From contig JAJEKB010021086.1 in the NCBI GenBank assembly GCA_022393335.1, positions 1 through 64,000 on the forward strand: DNA of 64,000 bases, in the 5' to 3' direction. The notes beneath the pieces were generated by a model. It was not told where the DNA came from. It saw nothing but the letters and a program-made list of their open reading frames with translations, and did not search any database. The translations under genes were made by a program, and so were the position numbers. The DNA is from Macrotrachela quadricornifera. Lineage: Eukaryota; Rotifera; Eurotatoria; Philodinida; Philodinidae. Positions 48,516-61,900 of this stretch are shown here, piece by piece (position 1 is the stretch's first letter; each line of letters starts with the position of its first letter).

Positions 48516-50238
48516 TTATAATTTTTCATAAATATTAAAATTGACGAATTCATATCATGAAATCAATGGCAAGTATTAGTTTTTATACATATAAAGAAAT
48601 AAGATTAATTAAGACGCTTAGAGCATGTCAAAAGTAGGAGTGGGGATACTTTAATTCTGTATAAAATACCTAAGAAAATCTTGTCGTTCGATATAGTGAC
48701 GATAAAAACAATACTCCTTCAAAGAAGAAAGAAACGAGGGAGTATGTGTTAAATAATTTTCAATAGAAACTTGTAAGGTTTCATCTACCTTATAAACAAG
48801 AAGAAGAAGACATACCAAATCGTATGTGTATTGCATATTTTTATTAGTATGTCATTCTAACCAACTTTTTAAAAAAACATTTTGAAATATGATTGTTTTT
48901 TTATTGAAACAAAAACGTGAAGAGATGGTTTTTTTCACAAAAAAATATTTCAAAAAGTCGAGTTAGCGTTTTAAATATAATACATACGACTTTTGAATGA
49001 TTAAATCTAAACATTTTAGTTTTTGGTATTATTATATATACATATCCTCTTCGAATTGGTTTCTTTTAGGATAGATCCTCTTTCCTTGCAGATAGTAAAA
49101 TCATTTACAATGCAAATTTCAACATTTTTAACTTCTTCATCAGGAAGAATGATGAAGTTCGACAATTTATTTTGACTTTTTTCTCTCAATATTATAGCTA
49201 ATAACTGACCGAAGATTCTTATGAAGTGAACATCAAAGATATCAGATGAGTATTGAAGTATTTATGTGATTAATGCTAACGAGTTGTTTAATGACATGAC
49301 TGATACGTTTTCAGTCATTTTTCTCATTAGAAACATCGTTGATGATGAAGTTTTTCTGAAATAATATCACTCTTTTCATCACTTACATCTAATAGCAAAA
49401 AAATACGTGGCTTTCAAGCAGATAAATTTAATAAAGTCATCATAACTGAATTAAACTCTTTTTTGCCTTTACAAATATATATTTCAGTCATTCGTTTGAA
49501 CGTTTTGACTTGTTCTACAATAAATTACACAGGCAGCTCTTATGGCTTTGTTTTAGCAATATAATAGTAATATATGCTAGACTTTTTGAGGGAGAAGAAG
49601 GTTATATTATCATATAGATTTTCACCAAAGATAAGAGAATCCGAAGTTGTCTATGATGGTTATCCAACAGGATCACCGAAGAGTCACCTTAAAAGAAATG
49701 GGTCGTGTTCATTTTGCCGACAAAATTTGTTCACATCTTAGCCTACTAAATCTAGTAGTTTCTAGGGTACACCACAAGAAGGTGTACGAACTAGTATCCC
49801 ATAAATAAAGGACAAACATTTAGATAGACAAGGACAACAAATGGAAATAATTACAATATAGAATCTATTTTTACAAAATTTTTCTTTTTTTATGTTTTAA
49901 AATTTTCTAAAAGACAAGTTACATATATTTACAATGAAAGATTATGAGCAATATTCCGAAGAAAATCAATAGTTGATCTATTACAACGACCAGTGATGAC
50001 ATTTTGAAATCTAGATTCTCTGGCTTCGTCTTCTTTAGACTTTTTTTGAAGCTGATCTTTCCCGTATCGATTTTTCAATCTGCATTTCGACTTCTTTTTG
50101 TTCTTTTTCAATTTGTTTGATCATAGTGAAAACTCCTACATAAATTATAATATATCTAGTGGATGAGTTGAGTTTTAAAAAGTTTTCTGGTGTAATATAT
50201 TCAATAAATTTTTAATGTTTTTTATTTTACATTTTTGT

Positions 50239-50323
50239 CGGTAGAGTGTACTGGTCGGTAAAGTGTATCTGCCGGTAAAGTGTACCTGTCGGCAAAGTGT
50301 ACCGATCGGAAAAATGACCCGGA
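50239..50323. repeat. 17-bp tandem repeat, four units plus a degenerate fifth
   Basis: Units start at 50239, 50256, 50273, 50290 and 50307; consensus CGGTAAAGTGTACCTGT. The GC content is clearly higher than the surroundings. A related stretch (TTTTGCCGACAAAATTT) lies inverted near 49715, and a perfect 7-bp hairpin of GTACACC/GGTGTAC lies at about 49768-49788. Confidence 0.85.
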
Positions 50324-51107
50324 TCGTATAAAAAACGATTTAATGAGTTCTTATCTTTTCATTCTATATAGATCAAAAACTCGCAGTTCTTTATCTTTTT
50401 CCATCAAATATTATTCAAAATAGTCCGATACGCCTTTTTTCTTTTGCCATGAGTCATTGCTTTTGCTATCAATCCATAGAAAAAGAAATTAATTCAAGCA
50501 TTCTATACAGAATTAAAATACCTCCGTCGTCACTTCTATTATACACTAAGTATTTTATACTAATAGAAAATTCAAAATGATTGAACACGATAATGTATTA
50601 ATAAAAACTAGCAAATCGATTCAATAGAATCAAAATTGAGTTTATTCAAAGATGATATTTGTTACTATGATGAAATAATTGTTTGTTTAATTTTTAAATT
50701 CGTATCAAATTTATAATATTACTTCAATAATAAATACTGATTAATTCTCAAATCTTCAATATAAATTTAGATTATTATTCAAATAAACTTTAAAATAATA
50801 AAATTATCTAAACCTCTAATTATAATCTTATTTAAAAAAAAATGTTTAATTCTTCTTAACAGATAATATTCATATAACAATGATTATAACTTTAACATCT
50901 ATTATGAAAGGCAAATATATTGTTTGCAAATATAAGGTTTCTAATATATAGTGTAGCAACAAATTATTACTAAAAAATTTTTTTATTGGTTCATTCTCAA
51001 CGATCAATTAGTTTTTATTATTATCAAACGATTTCGATCAAGATTAGTTTTTTTCTTTGATTTTCTTATTATACTTGCGAGAAAAAAAAAAGTATAATAA
51101 TGAATTT

Positions 51108-51616
51108 TTATCCGAATCGTAAAAATTCTCCTTTACGACCAAAACGAAGAAAATTATTTGGAGGTGATTGATGAGCTCGTCGACCGAAACGAAGAAATGT
51201 TGCTCCATTATTATTACCACGACCAAATCGAAGAAAAGATGGATTTGAACGACCAAAACGTAGAAATGATCCAGACGAGGATGGTATTTGTCGACCAAAT
51301 CTTAAAAATGATGTTGAACGACGAACATTATCATTTTCATCATCACTTTCACTATTGCTATTGGATGTATCTTCATTATCATATGTTGTTTCTGATTGAA
51401 CGAAAAGATTTAATTGATGATGTGGATTAACATCATTTGAATCTATTAAGCAAAAGAAAAATAATAAATAAATAAATAAAATCATTATATTGAAACAAAA
51501 GAAAAAAAAACTAATTATATACCGCTTGATGCTATTGCTACCAGTTGTATGCAAATAAGTGTAGATAATATGAGAAATAAATGCATTAATCTTAATGAAT
51601 GATGAGAAAAGGACAT
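51108..51616 (-). CDS. FLRFamide neuropeptide precursor
   Basis: Two exons (51616-51523, 51442-51108) give 142 residues. Residues 1-30 form a signal peptide ([20 protein letters not shown]). An acidic spacer ([18 protein letters not shown]) is followed by six FLRFG copies. Five are followed by Arg ([45 protein letters not shown]); the sixth is GEFLRFG directly before the stop. Gly supplies the C-terminal amide and Arg the processing site, so the products would be FLRFamide-type (FaRP) peptides released from neurons. The acceptor AG directly abuts the ATG, implying a spliced 5' leader. A reverse-strand AATAAA lies near 51014-51019. Confidence 0.92.
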
Positions 51617-52988
51617 CTGAATAAAATAAAGCAAAAAGAAATGATTATTCTTTATTTGTTACTCTATTAAAGATTTATATATATATATGGCTATCGAGAA
51701 AGAAAAAAAATTACTTTCTTGAATGAAATAAATTTTTCATTTGATTCATTAGAATATAAACCAAGTAGAGCACTTCAATTACATAGTTCCATATAGGAGA
51801 TATTCAATCTATCAAATAAGTTTTTGTGTGGGTAGAAATTATGAAAAAAAACAAGTGAGAAGTCATTGTCAATGTAGGTGCAATAAAGGTAGCAATCATC
51901 ATTATATCTTTTCATTTAATAACCATATTGTAACGTGATCAAAGATTGTTCATCGAAACTTGTGTATTTTATAAGTAATTTAAGTAATGCATTTACCGTT
52001 TCTCTTAACGTTACTACCTGTCAATTTTATAGGAGACCGTGAAGAGATTGATGCTTACTGCTCATGACATTTTTTCATATTAACTTACATTCATAAAATA
52101 AATGCACTTTTTTTTTTAAAGTCAAAACGTCTGTTATAATTATCTGCAATATATAATTAGATTTATCTTTCTAATTTGAAAAAATTTTATTCGAAAAATA
52201 AATATCATTCTATACATATATGAATAGAGTTCAATCGGGTAAATTAAAAAGATGCTTTTACAAATAAGTATAACTTTTCATTTATAAGTAGCATGCTTAT
52301 TTGCAGTAATAAAATGTCCTTTTGACTTATACTTCAATTATGAATATGTATATAAAAAAAAGTCAATAAAGAAAAGAGGTTAATCAGTATTTCTTCTCAA
52401 TTTCACATGTATATATATTATGTATTATTCATCAAATTATGTCACTAAATGATACATATATATATATAATAAAATAGTATTTACCTATATCTTGAAAAAA
52501 AATCAATTAATAGTTTTGTATCAGTTGTTTTGTTTTGCATTGAATATCCAATGATAATTGAAGAGATTTTTTTTCTCTATTTCCTTCTGTTTTTTATCTC
52601 ATTTCATGTTTGGTTCTTTTCTATATATGATGATACTAGTGATTCTAATTTTCTAAATCACTATCTGGAGTATGTTCTTGTGTTTTTATTTTTGAGAATA
52701 AAGAAAAGGAGGAGAACAATACGTCCGGCAATGTAATAATCTATACTAGGATACCCATTCAGTCACTTACCGTCTTACTAACTAACCTAATACAAGAACT
52801 AAATATATATCTGTATGCATGCATGATCTATGAGAAGGAAAAGGAAACGAAGGAGGCACGCTTCTCAAGCATGATAATGAGATGTTGAAATAGTTTATAC
52901 TTGGAATGTGTTGAACGATAGTAACAAATCTTAACTTATCATATTTATTCATAAAAGAAAGATAAAAAAAGAGATAGACCTAATATTG
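51617..52988. other. Spacer upstream of the FLRFamide gene
   Basis: About 1.4 kb between the FLRFamide start and the 3' end of the CFAP46-like gene, both on the minus strand. A reverse-strand AATAAA (TTTATT at 52944-52949) fits the latter. No other feature is recognised. Confidence 0.5.
52944..52949 (-). terminator. Poly(A) signal of the CFAP46-like gene
   Basis: AATAAA on the minus strand, about 40 bp after the TGA stop (52991-52989). Confidence 0.5.
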
Positions 52989-55900
52989 TCAAGGTGTAAA
53001 TGTAAGATTTGGTAATCCAAAAATAACAGTATTCAGTTGTTGAAGTTGCAAGGCTGGTCGTTGTCTTTCTTCTATAGGTTCTGATGATAGTGGTAATTCG
53101 GAAATGACCTCAGCGGGATGAATTGATGATGATTTTGTTTTATTAGTAGATTCTGTGATAGCTGATGGTTGTCTTTGTTGTTTGCTCTTTGGTGATGGAG
53201 AACGAGCTTTTTTATTAGTTGGAATATTTCCTTTAGTTTTTCCATCTTTGGTTGCTGTTGCTGCTGTAGTTGGATCAATTTCAATTGGACGAAAATATGG
53301 ATAAACATATAGACGTAATGCTTGACTTAATGAACAATGAAGTGTTGCAATATCTATATAAATTTTAATTATTTATTATGGTTAAGAAAGAAAAAAAAAT
53401 CCAATGAATTATTACCGGTAAATGTATTAATTAATACACTTTCATTTTCATTCATTGTTGATTTCCATTGATTGAGTAATATTGATTTAACACCACCTGA
53501 ACTCCATAAAAGTGCTATTTCAGTTGAACGGTCAAGTTCAATTGAAGCATTATCATTAATTGATCTAAAATTTTTATTATTAATATTTTTTTTTATTAGA
53601 AAAACTTTCTTAAATATTTACGATATAGGTGTATTAACAAAACTTGTTGATGTTCGATCAAATGAACATAATATTGTACAACCTAATTAAACATATCAAG
53701 AAACAAAAAATTATAATAATAATTCAATAGAATTGAAATTTTTACCATTTTTAGATAATGTCGGACATTTATATGATCCAATTAATTCACTTAATGTATG
53801 TGCACCATAATAAATAACACCTTGAGCATCACTAATAATACGTTCAACTTCTACCGTACTAGAAAAAAAAATAGTTTTCTAATTAAGAATTTTTATATTA
53901 AATTAATTAAATTATAAGAATAAGGTTAGATGAATATAAGAATAATAAAGAAGTACCACAGAGGAATAAATAAAGAAGAATATACTGTCTCTTCAAACTT
54001 ACGACAATATTTGTGACGAAAGAGTTAAACTCTTTTGTGACCTGAAAATAGCTAAATTTATTTCTATATAATCGATAAAAAAGAAAAGGAATTTTATTCG
54101 AAGATCATCTTTTATCTTTAACAAAAGAGATTAGAAGATTTCGATGCAAACAAATTATTTTTAAAAAAAATTTTATTCTTACTTTATTGTAGAACCATCT
54201 TGTTTAATTGTTTTCCATTTAGCAATAAGTTGAGGAAATCGTTGTCGAAGTAAATCAAATGGTGTTAATGTTTTATTATCTTAAAAAAAATAAAACAACG
54301 AAAATTTCTTTTAAAGAAAATAATTTTTATAAACTTTACCAGATGATGATTTAAGCAGAATTGGTTCCATAAAATAGTAAGTATTGGTTGCATCAACAAC
54401 TTGTAAATCATTAGTAGTTTCACCACCCTTTAAGTATATTTATTTAGAATTTTACTCAAATATAGTAAAAGATATTCTTACTTCTTTAGCTCCACCCTTT
54501 TTACTTTTGTTGTCTACAAAAACAAAATAAAATTGAATTCGTTGAATTTTTATTAACTTTAAGAAGATCTCTTTTTCCAGCTTTATCAAAAATAGATCGG
54601 TAAGATTTTTTTAAAACTTTCAGGGTAGATACACATCAATAAGTAGAGCAAGTTGTCATTGATATGAAATTCTCAGATGTTTCCGCAGGTACCGGGATCT
54701 ATTTTTTTGGGATTTATTCAAATTTTTTAATAAATCGCCGTACATCTTAAAATAAATTCCACATAACTCCTATTGAGGGTAAAGACGAAAATTAAGTGAG
54801 GATGAGGGCGAGTGCGGGAAATGGGGGGAGAGGCAAGAGTGAGGGTGGGCCGAAATACTAACACAGCTATATAGCCTCAATAAATTCTTAGTAAATAAAT
54901 AAATTCCGCAGAAGAAATAAATCCCTAAAAAATAAGTCCCAGTATGCCCTCTTATATTTTACCATCTGATGGAACTGTGTTTTCATCGATACCAATATTT
55001 GCATTCAAACGATTATAAAATGATTGAATAGAAAAATCTCTTGAAATTCCACTAATTTGAACATGTTTAAATATTTCAAGTGATTCAAGTGGTAAATGTG
55101 CTAGACGTGGATCAACAAGAAGAATAAGATAATCCGAACTAAGTGTCGATCGAAGTTCATATTGTTTTTCTGATCTAAATATTAAATAAATTTATTAAAT
55201 AAAAGAATTGTTTTTTTTTCTTACTCAAGATAATTTGAAAGTAATGAATTAACAGGTGAAAAATATTCATTTAATTCAACAAGAAGTTCATCAATAAAAC
55301 GTTGTTTTAATTCATTTATTAAATTCGTATCAACTGGATCAGGCTAAAAACAAAAACACAAATATTTTCTTTTTTGTTTTTAAGTAATTCTGCATAATAA
55401 TAATAATAACAAAAAAAAATGTTTATGTTTTTAAAACTAAGCGATATATTGAATAAATACAAATAATAATATGAGAATATATCAATGGGGAAAAAAAAGA
55501 AGACAAACAATTATTCAATATTTTGGAACTCTAGTTCTATATTTAGAATATATCCAAAATATTGATAGGATAAGACAATATCGAAATAACCTGTAGATGA
55601 TTTTTTGATGAAATATCGTTGCTGGATATGAAAACTTTTTTAACCTAAAATGAAATAATTTTTTTTTTCTTTGATAAAAATATTTCTTTTATTTATGTAT
55701 TTAAATGACTAAAACACTAATTAGGATAGGAAAGAAAAAAAGAAAAGAATAAAACTAACTTGTTCAGAATTAAGCATTGCTTGTTTATCTCGATTATGTT
55801 GAAGTTTAACATCATATTTCTGTAAAATTTGAGAATATTCGTCTTTCCATTGATTAAATTTATTGATAAGATTATTTAATTTTGTTTTATCAACATTTAT

Positions 55901-58900
55901 TTTCATTATTTGTGGATTAGCAAATCCACTTGTTGAACCTAAATTATTAAAAATAATTTATTTATTTCTTAAAATTTCTTGTTTAATATTTTAAATATCA
56001 AACCAATTGTTTTTGCAGCTGTCTGTTTAGTAGCTCCCATTGATGTTGTTCCTTTTCCAATTGACATTTTACTATTGAATAAAGCTGCATAGAGTATTTC
56101 ACTGAATAAATAAAAATTATATTAATTATTTAATTTTTATTTAAATAAACAAAAGTAAATAAACCTATCCGATGAATAATGTAAAGTAAGAAAATTGAAT
56201 GAAGCCGGCATATCTTTTGTTAATTCATAATATTGTGATCGAATCGTCATATATTTCCATGGCTAAAATATCAATAAATAGTTTTTTCTTATAATGGGCA
56301 ATAAAAAATTTTTTGGCCAAAATATTTGTTAACTTTTAATCTCTTAGGAAGTATTTCCGACGAGATAGAAGTTATGAATTAGAATCAGACTTTTGTACCC
56401 TTTTCGAATATGGGCTTAGAAATTTTACCTTATTTTTTTGTTTGAGAGTAGTGAAATATGCTTTGAAAAATTCAAAAAAATTAATTTGATTGAAACTTGT
56501 GGGCTAAAGTTTACGATGAACATGTTTGTTCGTTATGCTCTATTTGAAAACACTCCAAGGCGAGCCAAAAACGGTAGGTGGTATTCAGAATTTTATGTAC
56601 TTTTTGACTATAAATTGTATCAACTTTTAAAAGGTCAGAAAAATTATTTTTATTGATAAACCAACAGGTTTTTTGTGTAGCATAGGTCCATTTTGGAACA
56701 TGCTAAAAATCGTTGGAATCGATCATTTTATAGAGTGAATATTTCTCTACAAAAACGTAATATTGGGCAAAGCTTTAGACATTTTAAAACGAGTTTCTTT
56801 CAATGTAAAAGAGTTATAGTCAAAAGGATGATTTTCATAAATGAGTATTTAGAAAAAACGAAAATCTGAAATAGTGTATTTTGTTGAGTCACTTCTAGCT
56901 TATAACTTGATATATAAATAAAAACCCTAATTTTTACTTTTGAATTGCAGTAGTGGAAATACAAAAATGTGAGAACGAATTTTCTGTCCTAATTTTCTAA
57001 GCTTTTCAAAAATGATTTCACTACTGTCAAACAAAAAACTGGGGTAAAATTTAGAAGTCCATATTCAAAAAGGGCACAATACTTTAGTCCTAATTTATAT
57101 TTTAGGTCTCGTCAAAAATACGTTCGAGCTGGTCAAAAGTGAATAGATATTGTGTCCAAAACCTTTTCCATCATTCTCTATAATAGGGAACAATTAAATG
57201 AGAGGTATCAAATATTTTTCGAGATCTTTCGGCGGAAACCAGGTCATACGCTTTGGCCTGAGAGAGAATATATTTCCATCTTGTCAAAATTTTAAAAAGT
57301 ATTAAACAAATGTTGAGAACTATTCTAATATCTTTAAATGACAACGTAAACCTAATTTATGATTAGAAGCATTTTGTACTATCTTATTGGTGTATTACTT
57401 ATTACCGACAACAGTATAATATGACAATGATCATATCAATAAAATCTTATCTTCGATTATATATAAAAGAATAAATTCAATATTAAATATAATGATATAC
57501 CCAATAGGTTTTTAATCGTTCCATTATTGTTCGATATACAACACCATTATTTGCATTTGTAATAGTTTCATCTTGTTTTATTCGATTGATTAATGTAAAT
57601 AATGAAGCAAGTTCCGAATCACTTGGTACACAACATGCTCGTTTCAATACATTTTCAGTGTAAATTGAAGCACTTGCACTCTATACAAGAAAAAAGACAA
57701 AAAATAAATAAATAAAATATTAAAATAAATTTAATTCATACTTGACTTAATGTTAAATAAGTAATGCTTGATATTGGATCAAATTGACCAATTAAATCAC
57801 AAAGTAATAAACTATTATCACGAATAAGTATTTTATCTTGAATGCTTAAAGCAATATTTAATGATTGTAATGCAAATTCTATTGATTGACCAAGATGTGA
57901 CATTGAATGATGTAATTCCATCTAAAATTAAAACAAAACTTTTTATTTTTTTATTAAATAAAAATATAATAGAAATAAACCTTTTGTCGAGCCAAATCAT
58001 TTAAAAATTCGTCATGCATCCATTCATTATCACTATGAGTTATATTTTGATTAATATTAGTGCTAGTATGAGAGCCAAGTCGTTTAAATCCTGGTTTTTC
58101 TGGTGGTATTTCATTTAATTTAACCAAAATATCCTACAAAACAAAGCATAATAATTACTTTTGAAATATTTAAATAGGAAATAAACTTTAATTCTTATAT
58201 TCCATTCAAGTGGATAATCTGTACCAAAATTTTGACCAAGAATTGAATAAACTTGAGCTAAATAAAATAAAACCTAGAGAAACAAAAACGAAGAAAATTA
58301 TATAAAAAAAATTAATAATAATAAAACAAACTTTTGCTTTTGGTAGTTTATCATTTGCACTAATTGTCTCTAAAACAGACATTATTGAAGCAATTAATTT
58401 ATCTGGTAAAATTCTAAAAGAAATAAAAATAAATAAATATTTTATTAATTATATATTTTTAAATTACTTTATTATTTCATTCCATTTAATAGTATCTGTA
58501 TTTTCATGATTATTATTTTCTTGATCATCTTTACCAACAAAATCTTGCACAGCCTATTTTATTTAGATTTATATATATATATATATTTAAAAATAAATGT
58601 GATTTATTTATTTCATACTAAATATGTAGCATGAGTATTTTTTCGTCTTAAACGTTCATTAAACATTTCATGTGCATAAATTTTTAATAGATCAAGTAAT
58701 ATTGAAATAATTTCAAGTTGTATACGAATAAATTGACGTTGAATTGGTAATTGTATTGATGATAACTAGAAAAAAAAATATATTTAATTTTTTTTCAATA
58801 AAAAAAATTTTAAAATTCTTCTATTTTTTTACATCATTTTGTGGTGTTATTTTACGAATTAAATACCATCGTTCAGCAAGTATTTCTATTAATTGTTCAA

Positions 58901-61900
58901 GTATAGAAAGTGCTTGACATAAATATTTTTTTTGTTCATTTTTATTTATTGTATCATGAGCAAAACGTTTCCATATTGGTAATGAACGTGTAAGAATTAT
59001 CTCACAAGCATCATTGTATCGATCAAGATTAAGCATATTGGTAAATGAATTATCATATTGTTGTAAAATTTCATGTAAATGATAGTATACAGATTTATTA
59101 TCGATTGTATTAAGATTTGGTTGATTTAAAATTTCATTTAAATCAACTTCGATTCGTCTAAAAGAAATATAAATCGAGCTTTTATATTTAATGTTCTCGA
59201 AGAGCATTTGAGACTGTCGATACATTATTCAATAGAGCTGTACTCTCAAAAATGTTGTGTCTTATATTTTATGATTTTAAACAAAAGATCATTATCAAAA
59301 TCCATTAAATCCAAATTTTTACATGTATTGTAGTTTTCCCATGAAACAATGAATGAGTTTGCAATACGGTTTTTGAGAAACTACAGTTTTTTCATACTAA
59401 ATTTGATCAATCAGTATTTGATTGTTTTCTCTTCCTTAAATTGTTAGAATCTTTTCGAGTAATATCTCATTTGATAGAAGAAATATTGCTCTACAAAATT
59501 GTATGTGTAGCCGCCTGTTCTATTAACTAATATTTCATTTAGAAATTATGATTTGTAAGAGTAAAGCAACGATGTTTATGAAGATTTCTCAACTATAAGA
59601 AGATTCTATTATTTTGCTGGCAATGAAAAATCATCAAAATTCGAATGTTTTTATATAAGACATGCCATTTTCGATCAAAACTATTTTATTTGCCTTATAA
59701 TTCTTATAAAGTAAACAGAATTCATCGATATTGATAATAGTCGAATTTTATGAATTTGATATTTCACGAGAATTACGACTGTGAGATTATCCTGACGAAT
59801 TATAATTTTAAAAATAAAATAAATTATATGAATATTGCAAAATTTTTTCATCCTTTTTCTAATCCAGCGAGTTTTGGTAGCTTTTACAAAATTTATCCTG
59901 GTAAAAGACCAAGCGTTTTCTGTAGTGCATTCGATATTAGTTTTTTTTATTCAAAAGACATTAAATATAGGGAATCAAAAAGGGTACTAATAAGAATCAG
60001 TCTAGTTAATCTGAGGTTCGAATCCATCTCCATAGGAATTACTCTAAAAGAAAGAACTGATTTTCACTTGATTCTTATCCAATTATCGTCAGTACTGCTT
60101 GAGAAATGCGTAGAACATGCTTTGAAGCGTTTCTTACATACGAATTGAAAACTTTCATTGCATATGAAGTATACGATCAGATCTGGATGTAAGAAAATGT
60201 TATCAATCAGGTTCGGATCCAAAATTTTTGAAGCCTATAAACTCTATTACCCACTACAAACAATGTACAGTACCTCTAAAAAAGTTTCAGCTTGATCGAA
60301 CGTAACACCTCCAAGAATGATCATCTTAATCCAAATATCTTTATCTAGCACAACATTTGCTTTACGTATCAAGATCTGTCTGCTTTGAAAATTTCAAAAT
60401 TTTCTCATAAGTTGTTTTACAGTAAGTTCAAGAAAAGAAAAGTGAATATTCTTACAGTAAATATCTATAGGTTTTCATCTTTCACAAAATCTTCTATCAA
60501 ATCGATATTTTCTTTAATTAATAAATAAAAATATCTTCTAAATAACTTTACTTAGATGTAAGTAATGAAGTAGCATAAGCAATTGTTGTAATTTTATTAA
60601 TATGTAATTGTATAATTGATTCAAATCGTTTAATAGTTGTTTCAAGTAATGATCGAATCTATATAAATAATAAAATAAAAAAAGAATATTTTCTTTTAAA
60701 ACAAATATATTAATTAAACCTTTTTCTGTTTATATGAATCTTGATTTGTATCATGTCGTAAAGCTTCAATAATGGTAATTACTGATCGATACCAATCATA
60801 TTCATCAAGTGGTACTTGCTATATAAATAAAAAAATCTCGTTTTTTTTTCAAATATTTTGTTGTCATTTATATTTTCTATACTTGTCCTTGCATAGCTAA
60901 GTCAATAGCTTGATCAAAACGATGTTCATGTAACGCTATTTCACCCAAAAGAATATAAGCACGTTTTTCACATATTTGATCATCGTAAGTCTTTATATAT
61001 AAAAAAAAAATTATTATTTTATTTAAAATAAATAAAAATTTTGTTTTTTATATTTATTTTTACTTTCGATTGATTAAGAATTTCTTGTAATATTTCTTTT
61101 GCTTCTTGAATAAAATTTAATTCAAAAAGTACACTTGCTGTTTGTAACCATATATTTCTTGTTATTAATTTATTTAATAGCTGTCGATCACCTGGTAAAT
61201 CAGCTATTAATGATTTTGGATCACTTGCCTATTTTGTAAAATAATTTAATTATAGTAAAAAAAAAATTGCATCATACTTGAAGTCGTGACATTGGAGATG
61301 AATAAGCTGATGTACCATAAGATCGAGCTTCACTTTTTAATCCACTACTACCTAATGCTGATTCAAATTGCATATCTTCTTCACGTTGTTGAGCAACTAA
61401 TTTTGTATAAATAATCATTTCTGCTCGTGAACTATTTAATATTTTTGTATAAAACCAAATTTATTTTATTTATTAAGAAAAACTCTTACGTAGCTAAATC
61501 ATCATCACGAATAGCAAATGGCCGTGCTAATTGACATATTGTTTGCATTGATTCAAGAAGATTAAGTTCTTGACATACTTGTTGAACACTAATTAAAAAT
61601 TAATAATTTAAAAAATTTATCATTAATTATAAAGATTATTTACCGTAATAAAACATAAGTACGAATAGATGAACTTTGTAAAAGTATTTGACCAATAAGT
61701 CTCATAAAACTAAGTACAGGTAAACTCATATGATTATAACCATATTCACGTAAAAGACGAACAAATATATCCAAATAATAAAAGGATAACAGCTAAGATG
61801 TATAATATTTTTGTTTTTTATTTAAATAGAAAATAATCTATTCTAACCGGTTTTGAAATTGTATTTTTATTAAAACCTCGTTCTTTTGCTTGTGGTAATG

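Larger units (their letters stand above)
47718..51107. other. Spacer with possible small mobile elements
   Basis: About 3.4 kb. No confident gene. It holds a ~410 bp segment bounded by short inverted repeats (48105-48515) and a segment with 17-bp tandem repeats (49700-50325). A 60-codon minus-strand ORF (50111-49929) is Lys/Arg-rich and lies inside the latter. Confidence 0.45.

Noticed and set aside
60014..60024. tRNA B-box-like GGTTCGAATCC
   Set aside because: The flanking bases do not form a T-stem or acceptor stem and no A-box or cloverleaf can be drawn.
59750..60148. 132-codon plus-strand ORF
   Set aside because: Lies antisense inside a CFAP46-like intron, with no recognisable motif; may be chance or a decayed insertion.
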